DNA of 64,000 bases from JAJPKK01 sp963747835 (GTDB taxonomy: Bacteria; Pseudomonadota; Alphaproteobacteria; Rhizobiales; Xanthobacteraceae). A program made the translations under genes and the position numbers. Of the stretch, positions 1 to 10,400 are shown in pieces. Every line of letters starts with the position of its first letter. The first letter of the stretch is position 1. The stretch covers positions 1 to 64,000 of the forward strand of contig CAVVGO010000008.1 of the NCBI GenBank assembly GCA_963747835.1, in the 5' to 3' direction. The notes beneath the pieces are model-generated. The model was not told where the DNA came from, made no database searches, and was given only the letters and a program-made list of their open reading frames with translations.

Positions 1-5
1 TTCGT

Positions 6-515
6 TCAGCGGGAGAACTTGAACTCCGGCGCGGCCTTGAGCTGGTCCTTCGTCATATTGAGGACAGCGTGGTCCGGATAGGAACGCGGGCCTTCCGCGG
101 CCCGGTCGGTCGTGCTTGTAACACCGGTCGTAACCGGAGCGGTGCTGGTGCTGGTGCGCGGCGATGGCACCGGCTGACCCACCCAGCTGATCTGGGCATA
201 AGGTACCGCCACATCGTGCTCACCCAAACCGAGGAAGCCGCCGACGCCTACCACAACGGCTTCGAGCTTTCCGGCGCGATCAACGATGAGTTCGGAGATG
301 CCGCCGATCTTCTCGTTCTCATTGTTGTAGACATTGAGGCCGATTATCTTGGACGTGCGCCATTGACCGGCTACCTCCTGGGTCATCCAGCTCGTCGAAG
401 TGGCGGAGTTTGTCATCGGGGTGGCAGTGGTGGGGGTCTGTGCGAAGGCCGCGGATGACATCAGCGAGGCTGCTGCGGCAGCCATGACGAAACCGGCGCG
501 AATGTGAGAGCGCAT
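6..515 (-). CDS. PRC-barrel domain protein, secreted
   Basis: A 169-residue protein with an Ala-rich signal peptide ending near AAFAQ. A PRC-barrel fold follows at about residues 45-110 (SKIIGLNVYNNENEKIG, then ISELIVDRAGKLEAVVVGVGG). PRC-barrels are small beta-barrels found in ribosome-maturation, photosynthetic and stress proteins. Secreted single-domain copies are common in Rhizobiales and are often stress induced; their function is unknown. I chose the ATG at 515 because AAGGA lies about 10 bases upstream; a longer frame to 542 lacks this. An EcfG-like promoter lies upstream at 612-636. Confidence 0.85.
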   Translation of the reverse strand: MRSHIRAGFVMAAAAASLMSSAAFAQTPTTATPMTNSATSTSWMTQEVAGQWRTSKIIGLNVYNNENEKIGGISELIVDRAGKLEAVVVGVGGFLGLGEHDVAVPYAQISWVGQPVPSPRTSTSTAPVTTGVTSTTDRAAEGPRSYPDHAVLNMTKDQLKAAPEFKFSR

Positions 516-692
516 GGAGTGAATTCCTTTTTTAAGTGACAAAGAGGGATGAAGTAACTGATTTTGCGCGGCACGCGCTTCATTGGAAGAACCAGTACCG
601 CGCCATGGGGCAACTTTAGAGAGCGCTTAAGGTTCCGCTGACGCAGCAAAAGACATCGCCGTTCGGATCCTTCTTGGCCCGCACCGGCCAGC
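516..692. other. intergenic region with stress promoter
   Basis: This gap lies between the PRC-barrel gene start and the 3' end of the PPK2 gene, both on the minus strand. Apart from the EcfG-like promoter at 612-636 I see nothing in it. Confidence 0.5.
612..636 (-). promoter_or_regulatory. EcfG-like general stress promoter of the PRC-barrel gene
   Basis: On the minus strand GGAAC is followed after 17 bases by GTT. This matches the alphaproteobacterial EcfG consensus GGAAC-N16/17-CGTT except that the base before GTT is A. It lies about 100 bases upstream of the start codon at 515. Promoter function is inferred from the match. Confidence 0.5.
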
Positions 693-1570
693 TCATTTCG
701 CGAGCCGCTTGCGGATCGCCAGCAACTCCTCCCGCCGCTCGGCGCTCGTCTTCGGATAGGTCATTTTGAGACCTTCAAGAGTATCGAGGACGATCCGGGA
801 AACAATCAGCCGCGCATTCTCCTTGTCGTCGGCAGGAACCACATACCAGGGGGCGTCCGCAGTGCTGGTCGCGCTGAGGCATTCCTCATAGGCCTTCATG
901 TAGTCCTTCCAGAATTTCCGCTCCTCGATGTCCGCGAGGCTGAATTTCCAGTTCTTCTCCGGCTCGTCGATACGCGCGAGGAAGCGCTTGCGCTGCTCCT
1001 CCTTGGAGAGGTGGAGGAAGAATTTGATGATGCGGGTTCCGTTGACGTGGAGATGCCTCTCCAAATCCACGATCGAACGATAGCGGTCGATGCCAGATCG
1101 ATCTTCTCGTCGTGCGGCGGGTCCGGCAATCCTTCGCTGCGTAGAATCTCCGGATGCACGCGGACGATCAGCACCTCCTCGTAATAGGATCGGTTGAAGA
1201 TGCCGATCCGCCCGCGCTCCGGCAGATCACGGGTGGTGCGCCAGAGGAAATCGTGCTGCAGTTCCGTCGGGCTCGGATGCTTGAAGCTGAAGACCTGGCA
1301 GCCTTGCGGATTGACCCCGGACATCACGTGCTTGATGGCGCCGTCTTTTCCCGCCGCGTCCATCGCCTGAAAGATCAGCAGGATGGCATGGCTATTGGAT
1401 GCGTAGAGAAGCTGCTGGAGCTCGCTGAGTTTTGCGACGTGCTCCTGCAAGAGCGTTTCATAGTCTTCCTTCGATTTGTAGACCGGCTTCACAATCGTTG
1501 GCCATTTGTGAAGATTGACGGCATCCCTTTCCGGCACGCGAAAATCCTTCGATTTGATTTTCATCCTCAT
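693..1570 (-). CDS. ppk2: polyphosphate kinase 2 family protein (frame disrupted)
   Basis: PPK2 enzymes transfer phosphate between polyphosphate and nucleoside di- or monophosphates. The N-terminal part carries the Walker A loop (FQAMDAAGKDG) and the lid region FNRSYYEEVLIVRVHPE. The C-terminal part continues in another frame with IKFFLHLSKEEQRKRFLARI and DEPEKNWKFS. The break lies at about 1080-1105. Removing two T residues there gives DEKTIWHDRYRSIVDLE, the usual family sequence, and a total of 292 codons. The gene may therefore be intact with two sequencing insertions, or be a recent pseudogene. Start is ATG 1570 or ATG 1564, both just downstream of GAAAGG. It lies 120 bp downstream of the P-type ATPase on the same strand, so co-transcription is possible. 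Confidence 0.85.
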
Positions 1571-1691
1571 CCTTTCGGGGGTCGCGGTTGGTCCCGCTCC
1601 ATCACTTGAAGCGCCGCAATTCTATCACCGGCTCCATCCTGGAGGCGATACGGCCTTTGCTCGGCTCCCTCGTCGCGGGGAAGGTGTCGCC

Positions 1692-4140
1692 CTAAGCGAT
1701 CCTGAGTCGTGCCAAGAGAGGAACCTTAATCCCGTCCAGAACGAACGCGAAGACCGCCGCCGCGGCAAGCGTGCCGGCTACGACTGAAGGGGGCAGGGGC
1801 GTCATCGCGATACCGCCGATAGCCAATGTCGAGGCGATGAGAACATCAACGACGGAGGAAGCGGCGAGCCAGAAGCTCGGGCGAGAGGACCACAGCCAGC
1901 GACGTTCGCGATTGGTATAGGTCGTCGCCTGATTGCCGAATACGATGACGACGAAAGCCAGCGTCCGCAGCGTATCGATGTCGAAATCCTAGCCGGTAGG
2001 CGCCGAAACCCAGGATGGCGGCGCAAAAAACCAGCTCGCCGATTCCCATGACGACGCCCGCTATGGTCAAACTGCCGATCTGCCACCGGTTCGGCATCGG
2101 GGAGGGCCGCACATTGTCGGTCGTCAACGACATGCCGAGGAAGTCGCCCGTGATCATGATGATGACCATGAGCAAGGGTGTCAGGATCGCGTGCCCGGTC
2201 ATCAACAGACCGACCGCCAGGAACAGCACCTGCACGATCTTCTTGGTCATGGAGTTCAGCGTATAGGTCAGGATGCGCTGGAACGTTAGGCGGCCTTCTT
2301 TGACGGCGGCGACGATGCCGCCCAGCCCGGGCTCGGTCAGCACCATGCCGGCGGCCGATTTGGCGACGTCGGTTGCGGTAAAGACCGCGATACCGATCTG
2401 CGCCTGGCGCAGCGCCGGCGCGTCGTTGGCACCATCTCCGCACATGCCCACGGTGTGATGACCCTTCTGAAACGCCTTGACGAGGTCGTACTTCGCCTCC
2501 GGAAGAACGCCGGCGAAGACCGCGAACGCCTCGGGATGTACGCCGTCCGGAATTGGACCCGGCGGACAGACCGCACCAAGGAGTCCCACCGCATGCGCCA
2601 CAATGGCCGCCGTGGCCGGTGCATCGCCGGTTACCATGACGGTGCGGACTCCTAACCCGCGCAACTGGCTGATGAGCGCCGCCGAGTCGGTCCGGGGCGG
2701 GTCACTGAGCGCGATGAGCCCGACGAGCTTCATCGCCGTCGGCGGCCCGGCCGCGACCGCCAGCACTCTGAACCCTTGACCCTCCAGTTCGTTCGCCGCT
2801 GCTGTCGCGGTCGGCGACGGTTGGGCGAGGCCGCTGACCACCGCGAAGGCGCCCTTCACAACGCGTTGCGTGCTGCCGTCCGGGTTCGTTACGGTCGCCT
2901 CGGACATCTTGGTCGCGGGATCGAATGGTACGAACGCCACCGTTGTCGGCACATCGGCGATGTTCTTGCTGATCGCGGCCGCACGAATCGCCTCATCGAC
3001 CGGGTCCTGCCCGCCATCGGAGCTGGCCAGCGCCGCCAGCACCAGCACATGCGCCGTGTCGAAGCCCGGCATGGGACGCACGGTCGTTACCGCGAGCTGA
3101 TTGCGCGTCAACGTGCCTGTCTTGTCGGCGCACAAGACATCCATCGATGCCGCTTCATCCACTGCGGAGAGGCGCGTCGGAAGGACGCCCAGTTTCGCCA
3201 AGGCCCGCGCGCCGAGTGCCGACGCAAGGGTGAAGGTGGCCGGCAGCGCGACCGGTATCGACGCGAGCACCGCCGTCAGGACGAGGGGAATGATTTCGCC
3301 GATCGGCATCTCGAGAAAGTACGCATAGGCGACCAGCACCACGATGACGACGCCATTGAACGCGGCGAGATTGCGCACCACGCGCAGCACCGCCTTCTGC
3401 TGCGTGCTGACCACATGGGCGGTGCGGACGAGTTCCGCGGCGCGGCCGAATTTGGCGCGCGCTCCGGTCGCCGTGACCGCCGCGACCGCTTCGCCGCGGC
3501 GTACCAACGCCCCGGCATAGGTCTGCACACCCGGGCCGGCTTCGATGGGCACTGATTCACCGGTGAGCGTGGATTGATCGAGCAGGATTTCTCCCCCGGT
3601 GATGTGGACATCTGCCGCGACCACGCCGCCGAGTGAGAGCTTCACCATATCGCCCGGCACCAGTTCGGCAGCCGGCACCGTCACCCAACAGCCGTTACGC
3701 CGGACCGACGCGTTCAGCGCAAGCCGTGACTTGAGTGCCGCAAGCGTTGCCTGGGCGCGCCCTTCCTGAAAAAGACCGAGTGCGGCGTTGAACACCAGAA
3801 GACCGGCCACGACCGCGGCCTCGAAATAGTCCCCGAGCACGACCTGCAGCACGATCGTGGCCTCGAGCATCCACGGAACCGGCGCCCAGAACTTGTCGAG
3901 CGCCCGGCGCAACGGCCGCGCGGTCGCGTCGGGCGTTGCGTTTGGACCGAACTTCTCCAGGCGACGGCGGGCCTCGTCGCTCGTCAGGCCGCCATGCGGG
4001 TCGACATTGGCGAAGGACTTGGCAAGCGAATTGGCGGGTGGACTGGCAGGCGGACTGGCAGGTGAAGAGGTTGCCTCTGAGAGCGTGGCCGTCATGGCTT
4101 TCGTCTGGCTGGGATACTCAAGACAGCTCCTTTGGGTCAC
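1692..4140 (-). CDS. plasma-membrane type P-type ATPase (P3A H+-ATPase-like; frame disrupted)
   Basis: A cation-pumping ATPase of the inner membrane resembling the P3A proton pumps. Visible motifs are the actuator TGES, the phosphorylation site DKTGTLT, and the hinge MCGDGANDAPAL, in the correct order, with four N-terminal and several C-terminal membrane segments. The intact frame ends at about 1985. A one-base shift within TTT near 1988 restores FDIDTLRTLAFVVIVFGNQ and the remaining membrane helices up to a stop at 1692-1694. The full protein would be about 815 residues, normal for the family. The start may be GTG 4138-4140 or ATG 4095; no ribosome site clearly decides. Neighbours suggest an acid or general stress role. 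Confidence 0.88.
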
Positions 4141-4190
4141 GCGACTGCCGATCTCAAGACCGGGTCCGGCATCCGTGTCCGTCTCCTTAA

Positions 4191-4223
4191 GGGCATGCGA
4201 TGGTCCTCGCCCATCGCATGCCC
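4191..4223 (-). terminator. strong hairpin between Spy-like gene and P-type ATPase
   Basis: A 13-bp perfect stem (GGGCATGCGATGG with its complement) and a 7-base loop lie between the stop of the Spy-like gene and the start of the ATPase. There is no clear U tract, so it may limit read-through or stabilise the upstream mRNA end rather than act as a classic terminator. Confidence 0.55.
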
Positions 4224-4249
4224 TTCACGGTTCAACGTCCGCCGAATTT

Positions 4250-5989
4250 TCAGAACGGCAGCAAATTCCGAATGAGGTTCTCGACGCCGCCTTCAATGCT
4301 CCGCCCGCGATAGTGCGTTTGCCTCGGCCACGTTCGGTCGAAGTCGACCGTTTGCCGCACGCCGGTCAATTCGGCTGCGCTGGTCCGCTGCGGACCGATC
4401 GCTTCGAACTTCGCCTTCTGCTCGTCGTTCAGTGTCGCGTAGAATCCGTCGAGCGCCGAACGAACCATGTTGACGGCTTGCAACATCGCGTCGAGCCGCT
4501 TGCCGACCATGTCCAGCCGCGCCGGCGGCGTCAGCGCATTGTCGCCCTGGCACGAGGCCTTGAGCACGTTCGCCGCCTCGGTGGTGGCGTTCTCAAGCGC
4601 GACCAGTTTCACCCGTTCCGTCTCGGTCGGGCGGACCGTCCGGTCGATCGCCGCGGCCGGCCATTCCGCCGGGGCCGGCGGCGCACCGCAGGTCGGGGCA
4701 AGCGATCCCGCGGTCTTTTGGCCCTGGCTCTGACGCTGATCTTTGCCGAGCGCGGTGAGCCGCAACTTCTGCTCGTCGCTCAGGAGCCCGTAAAATCGGT
4801 CCAGCGGCGACTTGATGACCGCCACCGCCGCGATCATCGCCTCGATGCGCTGTTGCATGTTCGCGAGCCGGCCCGGAGCGGTGAGAGCGATATCGGCCGG
4901 GCAAGCGGCCTTGATGTCTTGCGCCGCCGTTGCCGAGGCGGCGGCGAGATCGTTGAGCGCGGCGCGTTGCGCATCAGTCAATTGGATCGTCTTCTGGAAC
5001 TGATCGATCGGCAGGCCGGCGATGTCGCGGCTGTCGTCGCCGCACATTTGGGTGAGCGGGCTCGACTGTTGCGCAAGAGCGCCGGTCTGCGTGCCGGGCG
5101 ACACCTGCCCGGTGGTGGTGCTGACGTTGCCGACCGGGTTCGCGCTGGCGTATTCCGGCATGTAGCCGGCGAGATCGTCGTAACCGTAGGGCGCGAACAT
5201 GCCGGCGTAGATGTCGCCATAGCCATAACCCCAGAACGAACTGTCGTAACCATCGCCCCACATGGCGTAGTCGTACATGTCGTAATAGGCGAACGGCCAG
5301 TACAGCGGCCCGACCCAGCCATATCCGCCATTGGCATGTCGCCACCACCCCCGTCCGCCGTCGCGTCCATTATGCCATCCCGCCGTCGCCGCGGTTGCCG
5401 TGATGTTGGCGCGGTTATCCGGATCGTGCAGGGCGCCCTTATCGTGCAATGCGCCCTCGACCGAACGCGAATTCAATGTTTGGCGCACCGCGGTCGCATG
5501 GACGTTTGCGTTCCGCGTCGTGTTGGGGGTCGCAGTCCGCGCGGCATTGAGCGGCCTGTGCTCGGTCGAGCGATCCCGTGTCGCATTGGGCGTCGCGGTT
5601 CGCGTGGTATTGACGGGTGCTTTGTGGTCGACTGAGCGGTTCCGCGTCGCATTGAGCGGCGTTTTGTGCTCGACGGAGCGATTTGGAGCGGCGTGGATCG
5701 TCGCAGATCGATTGCCGGCCGATCGCGCGGGTGAATGGGTGATGGCCGGTCTGGCGCTGAAATGCGTGATCGCCGGTCTGGCGCTGATATGGGGCGCGCC
5801 GCCGCCGAAATGAACCCCTCCGCCAACGGGTCCACCGCCGACGTGCCCACCCCCTCCGCCAACGTGAGCCCCGCCGCCAGCGGCCGGGTGTCCACCGGGC
5901 GTGGGGCCCTTAGCCGCCTGCGCCACAAATGGCAAAGTCATCACCGATGCCAGCAGCATCGTCGCAAACCGAACTGTATATTTTGCCAT
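4250..5989 (-). CDS. Spy/CpxP-like LTxxQ periplasmic protein with low-complexity N-terminus
   Basis: A 579-residue exported protein. A signal peptide (ending PFVAQA) precedes a Gly/His-rich stretch, then a run of near-repeats built on TRNRSVDHK and ARTATPN motifs, then a Tyr/Trp/Gly-rich segment. The C-terminal half holds two helical repeats of the Spy/LTxxQ kind: IQLTDAQRAALNDLA and a second near PTETERVKLVALENA. Spy/CpxP proteins bind unfolded or metal-stressed periplasmic proteins, so a chaperone role is likely but unproven. The start at 5989 has GAGGGA four bases upstream. An EcfG-like promoter at 6059-6084 points to general-stress control. It may be the first gene of a unit with the ATPase and PPK2 genes. 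Confidence 0.75.
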   Translation of the reverse strand: MAKYTVRFATMLLASVMTLPFVAQAAKGPTPGGHPAAGGGAHVGGGGGHVGGGPVGGGVHFGGGAPHISARPAITHFSARPAITHSPARSAGNRSATIHAAPNRSVEHKTPLNATRNRSVDHKAPVNTTRTATPNATRDRSTEHRPLNAARTATPNTTRNANVHATAVRQTLNSRSVEGALHDKGALHDPDNRANITATAATAGWHNGRDGGRGWWRHANGGYGWVGPLYWPFAYYDMYDYAMWGDGYDSSFWGYGYGDIYAGMFAPYGYDDLAGYMPEYASANPVGNVSTTTGQVSPGTQTGALAQQSSPLTQMCGDDSRDIAGLPIDQFQKTIQLTDAQRAALNDLAAASATAAQDIKAACPADIALTAPGRLANMQQRIEAMIAAVAVIKSPLDRFYGLLSDEQKLRLTALGKDQRQSQGQKTAGSLAPTCGAPPAPAEWPAAAIDRTVRPTETERVKLVALENATTEAANVLKASCQGDNALTPPARLDMVGKRLDAMLQAVNMVRSALDGFYATLNDEQKAKFEAIGPQRTSAAELTGVRQTVDFDRTWPRQTHYRGRSIEGGVENLIRNLLPF

Positions 5990-6058
5990 GATTCCCTCGC
6001 CCGTGCCCGACAAGCCGGGGTCACGCGATCGCATGATTGAGATAAAGCCCGTGCCGGT

Positions 6059-6084
6059 AACGCCCGTTGGTGCGGATGAGTTCC
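6059..6084 (-). promoter_or_regulatory. EcfG-like promoter of the Spy-like gene
   Basis: On the minus strand GGAAC is followed after 17 bases by CGTT, a full match to the EcfG general-stress consensus. It lies about 70 bases upstream of the start at 5989. Confidence 0.6.
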
Positions 6085-6146
6085 GTCGCCTGGATGTTCC
6101 AAACGCGCGAGGAAATCTGCACGTCACGGAAACATGCGAGACGGTA

Positions 6147-6171
6147 GGAACGATTGGAGAGTGAGCGCGTT
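6147..6171 (+). promoter_or_regulatory. EcfG-like promoter of the alcohol dehydrogenase gene
   Basis: GGAAC, 16 bases, CGTT on the plus strand: a full match to the EcfG consensus, about 110 bases upstream of the alcohol dehydrogenase start. Together with the site at 6059-6084 it forms a divergent stress-promoter region. Confidence 0.6.
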
Positions 6172-6280
6172 CTGGGTAAAGGCGCATTGCGATCGCGCGC
6201 CTAAGCCAAAAATTCGCTGACGACCGCGGCTCGCCGTGGGGCGATGGCGCGTGCCATCGACAACTGCACCCGAAAGGTAA

Positions 6281-7384
6281 ATGATGATGAAGGTCGACAC
6301 GACGCCGCCACCGGCAAAGCTCGCACAATTCGCAAAAACAGGGACGATGAAAGCTCTCGTTTATCAGGGCCCAGGCAAGAAAGCCGTGGAAGACCGCCCC
6401 AAGCCGGACATCACTGCCGCCACGGACGCGATCGTCAAGATAACCAAGACCACGATTTGCGGCACCGACCTGCACATCCTCAAGGGGGACGTCCCGACCT
6501 GTCAGCCGGGCCGCATTCTAGGTCACGAGGGCGTCGGCATCGTCGAGAAGGTCGGGGCGGCCGTCACGAACTTCAAGCCGGGGGATCGGGTGCTGATCTC
6601 CTGCATCAGCGCGTGCGGCAAATGCGCGTATTGCCGGAAAGGCATGTACTCGCATTGCGCCACCGGCGGCTGGATCCTCGGTAACAGCATCGACGGCTGT
6701 CAGGCCGAGTTCGTCCGCATTCCGTATGCGGAGACCAGCCTCTACCCGATTCCCGATGGCGCCGACGAAGAAGCGCTGGTGATGCTGAGCGATATCCTGC
6801 CCACCGGCTTCGAGTGCGGCGTGCTCAACGGCAAGGTTGCGCCGGGCGCTGTCGTTGCGATCGTCGGCTCGGGACCGATCGGGCTTGCCGCGCTGCTCAC
6901 CGCACAGTTCTACTCTCCGGCCGAGATCATCATGATCGATCTCGACGACAATCGCCTTGAAATAGCGAAGCGCTTTGGCGCCACGGCGGTTGTCAACAGT
7001 ACCGACGGCAAGGCCGTCGAGGCGGTCATGAAGCTGACCGGTGGGCGCGGCGTCGACACCGCCATCGAGGCGGTGGGCATTCCGGCTACTTTCGAACTGT
7101 GCGAAAGCATCGTCGCGCCGGGGGCTACCATTGCCAATATCGGGGTGCATGGAACCAAGGTTGCGCTCCATCTGGAGCGGCTGTGGGACCGCAACATCAC
7201 GATCACCACGCGGTTGGTCGACACCGTCAGCACGCCGATGCTGCTGAACATTCTGCGCTCTCACAAAATCGACCCCAAGCTTCTGATCACGCATCGCTTC
7301 AAGCTCGGCCATATCCTCGATGCCTACGAGACATTCGGCCACGCCGCCGATACGCATGCCCTCAAGGTCATCATCGAGGCCTAG
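6281..7384 (+). CDS. zinc-dependent alcohol dehydrogenase family protein
   Basis: A 367-residue medium-chain dehydrogenase. Catalytic zinc ligands appear as TICGTDLH and GHEGVG. The structural zinc cluster is CISACGKCAYCRKGMYSHC. The NAD(P) Rossmann loop is GSGPIGLAALLTA, followed by an acidic MIDLDDNR that suggests NAD preference. It resembles bacterial secondary-alcohol or short-chain alcohol dehydrogenases; the substrate cannot be told. AAAGG lies 3-6 bases before three consecutive ATG codons, so the start may be 6281, 6284 or 6287. A good EcfG-like promoter upstream places it with the neighbouring stress genes. Confidence 0.88.
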   Translation: MMMKVDTTPPPAKLAQFAKTGTMKALVYQGPGKKAVEDRPKPDITAATDAIVKITKTTICGTDLHILKGDVPTCQPGRILGHEGVGIVEKVGAAVTNFKPGDRVLISCISACGKCAYCRKGMYSHCATGGWILGNSIDGCQAEFVRIPYAETSLYPIPDGADEEALVMLSDILPTGFECGVLNGKVAPGAVVAIVGSGPIGLAALLTAQFYSPAEIIMIDLDDNRLEIAKRFGATAVVNSTDGKAVEAVMKLTGGRGVDTAIEAVGIPATFELCESIVAPGATIANIGVHGTKVALHLERLWDRNITITTRLVDTVSTPMLLNILRSHKIDPKLLITHRFKLGHILDAYETFGHAADTHALKVIIEA

Positions 7385-7450
7385 CGGCAATTGCTGCACC
7401 ACCATCCGGATTCATAAAGGCCAAGCGCGGCTATGCCGTTGGCGCGGCCC

Positions 7451-10400
7451 TCATTTGAGAACCGCCATGTTGCTGAAACGCCACTGATACTCCTGGGTCG
7501 TCCCGCTCTCGACGTACAGGCCGAACGCGGTTCCACCGGTGGCCGGCTGGCCGCGAAATCCGATCACAAGCGTATCGTTGATGTAGATCGTCGCAGAGCT
7601 TTGCTCGGTCGTTATTTTCATCCGATTGATCGCATCGGGACCCTGATTGATCATGCTCGCCTTGGCGGCCGGGACCACCGTGACCCATTCGCCGTCGAGG
7701 CGGCGCGACACCGAATAGGTACCGTCAGGGAGGAGCGACGCGACGTAATAGTCCTTGTAATCCACGGCCCAAAAAATGATGCCGGCGGAACCCGAATCCG
7801 ATGGCTTTTCGATCGGCGACGGGGACTTGATTTCGACACAAGCCGTGGCGCCGGTGAAGACAAGCGGAAAATAGATCAACGCCGAAGTCCGGTTTTGCAC
7901 CGGCTTCACGTCCAACGCGCCGTCTTTCAAGGAGTAGATCGCAGCGAGGGAGCCCCATCCGGGATCGAGCGCTTTGAAATCATCGAAAAACGCGAGAGAG
8001 CCGTTGTCCTTGCATTTGGCCGCTACCGCAGCAGCGCCCGTCGGAAGGCTGGGCGCAGCCTGCTTGTCCTCCAGAACCACGATATTCGAGAAATGCCATT
8101 CTTGCTCCTTGTCGGTCTCCGCTTGTCCATAGAGCCCGACCGCCCCTCCCCGGCTGGGGGATTGACCCCACAGATCGGCGATCTTCTTGTCGTTAGCGAA
8201 GAGCGTCACGATGTCGCCCGCGATCGTCACCTTCACGCGATTGACGGCGCCGGGGCCCTGCCGAATGCCGTCAGCCTTCCGGCGCGCCGACACTTCGATC
8301 CACTTATTCGCGAGTCTTCGAAACACCGCGTAGGTGCCGTCGGTGAAGATCTCCACCATATAATAGTTCTGGTAGTCCGACGCCCAGAATATGATTCCGC
8401 CCGCCGCAAGCCCGTCGGCCTTCTCCAGCGTGGATGGGGCGACAAAATCGGAGCAGATGGTGGCGTTCCGGAAGACGAGGGGGGTATAAATCCACGACTG
8501 CGGGACGGCATTCTTCGACCTCAATACCATTTGGCCGTTTTGGAATGATCTATCGTCCCCGGTTTTGCCCCAACCCAGATCCGGTGACTTGAAATTGTCG
8601 AAGAAGCCGACCGGATTCGACGAAGACTTGCACGCGCTTGCGGCCGCCGTCGCATCGGGGTTGACGCTCGGCGGCTTCGCGGCCGCCGGCTTGTCGTCGA
8701 CCATGACAACGGTATTCAAGAACGTCCATTCGGTCTCGGCGTCCGGGTCGGAGTCCGCGGCAATGCCGACGAAGCTCCCGGCAGCGGGCGGCTGGCCGGT
8801 AAATTGGATGACGCTCGCGTCATTGAGGATGAGCGTCGCTACGTCGCCGTCAAAAGCGATCTTCATGCGATTGACGGCGCTATTGCCCTGAACAATGCTT
8901 GGCGCCGGAGAGCGAGGTCTGACCTGCTCCCATCTGCCGTCGATCCTGCGATAGACGTCATAAGTGCCGTCCTGATACACCGACGCCGTGTAGTAATTCT
9001 GATAATCGACCGCCCAGAAGACGAGGCTGCCGTTGCTGCTGCCCGAGGGCTTGGCCTGGGACGGGGATTTGATATCGCCGCAAACCGTGGCCGCCTTGAA
9101 GATCAAGGACGGGAAAAACATTTGCGCGTTCGACTTTGCTTTCGGTTTGATGATGATCTCGCCGTCGTTGAAACTATGGGTGTCGGCGGGCGCGTACCAT
9201 CCGGCGTTATGGGGATTGAAATTATCGAAGAAGGCTACCGAAGCGTTCGGCTTGCAGGCATCGAGGAGCGCCGCGTTCGCGGCCGGCACCAGCGCCTTCG
9301 CGGACGGCGCGGCCGCGTCGTCGAGACGCGCCACCGCAATGCTGGAGAACTTCCACTCGTTCTGCGCATCCGCTTCCGATTGTCCGTAAAGGCCCGCCGA
9401 GCCGCCCCGGGCCAGCGGCTGGCCCCAGATGTCCACGACCTTGACGCCGTTGACGAACATGCTCGCCACGTTTTCCCCGGTGGCGATTTTCATCTGGTTG
9501 ACGACATTCGTGCCTGACCGGATGGAGGCTGCCTTGGCGCGCGGCACGACGGTGGACCAACTGCCGGCTATTTTCCGATATGACGCGTAGGTGCCGTCGG
9601 TATAAACAACCGCGATATAGTAGTTCTGGTAGTCCGATGCCCAAAATGCGATGCCGGCCGACGCGGTCCCGTCGACCTTTTTGAGTTCGGCCGGAGAGGT
9701 GAATTCGGAACAGATGGTGGCATGCTTGAACAGCAGCGGCAGGTAGATGCGCTGCTCGGCGGCGTTTTCTTTCGACTTCAGCACCATCTGGTTGTCGTTG
9801 AAATAATAGGTCGGTCCGGTCTGGCCCCAACCCCGGTCCGGCGACTTGAAATCATCGTAGAACGCGGGTCCGTCTTCCCGTTTGCAGCGCGTATCGAACG
9901 GCGCAACGATTGGCACTATCGGGGTGACCGGATGCTCCTCATGCGTTTCCTCCGCCGGGATCTTATCGACCTCTGCTATCGCGGGCGGGCGCGGTGGGGA
10001 CGGCGGCGACTTCCAGTAGACATACGCTCCGCCCGCCGCAGCCACGCAGACCATCAAGCTGGCGGCGACGGCGAGCCAGCGTTTCGGCGAAGGGGAAGGC
10101 ACCGGATCAATGACGGGTCCGGCCGCGGCCTCGGCCGGCGCCGAAGAGACCGTCGCGGGCGATGTGGCGGTCCGCATAACCACCGCGGGCTGTGGATCAG
10201 AGGCCGGCACATCCGCCGGGGATGGCGCCGTGAAAGCCGCCATTGGGGCGGCGGAAGGCGCCACTTCACTCGGCTTTTTCGCAGGCTTCCGTTTCGCCGC
10301 TGGTGCGGCCGCCGGCACCGGCGCCTCGGGTTGGGGCTCGACGGGGGCCGGCTCGGCCGCAGCGGCGACGTCCGCTCCCGGATCGACGACCGCCGCCTCG

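Noticed and set aside
3857..5635. A 592-codon plus-strand open frame
   Set aside because: It is antisense to the P-type ATPase and Spy-like genes, is Arg-rich and has no recognisable domain.
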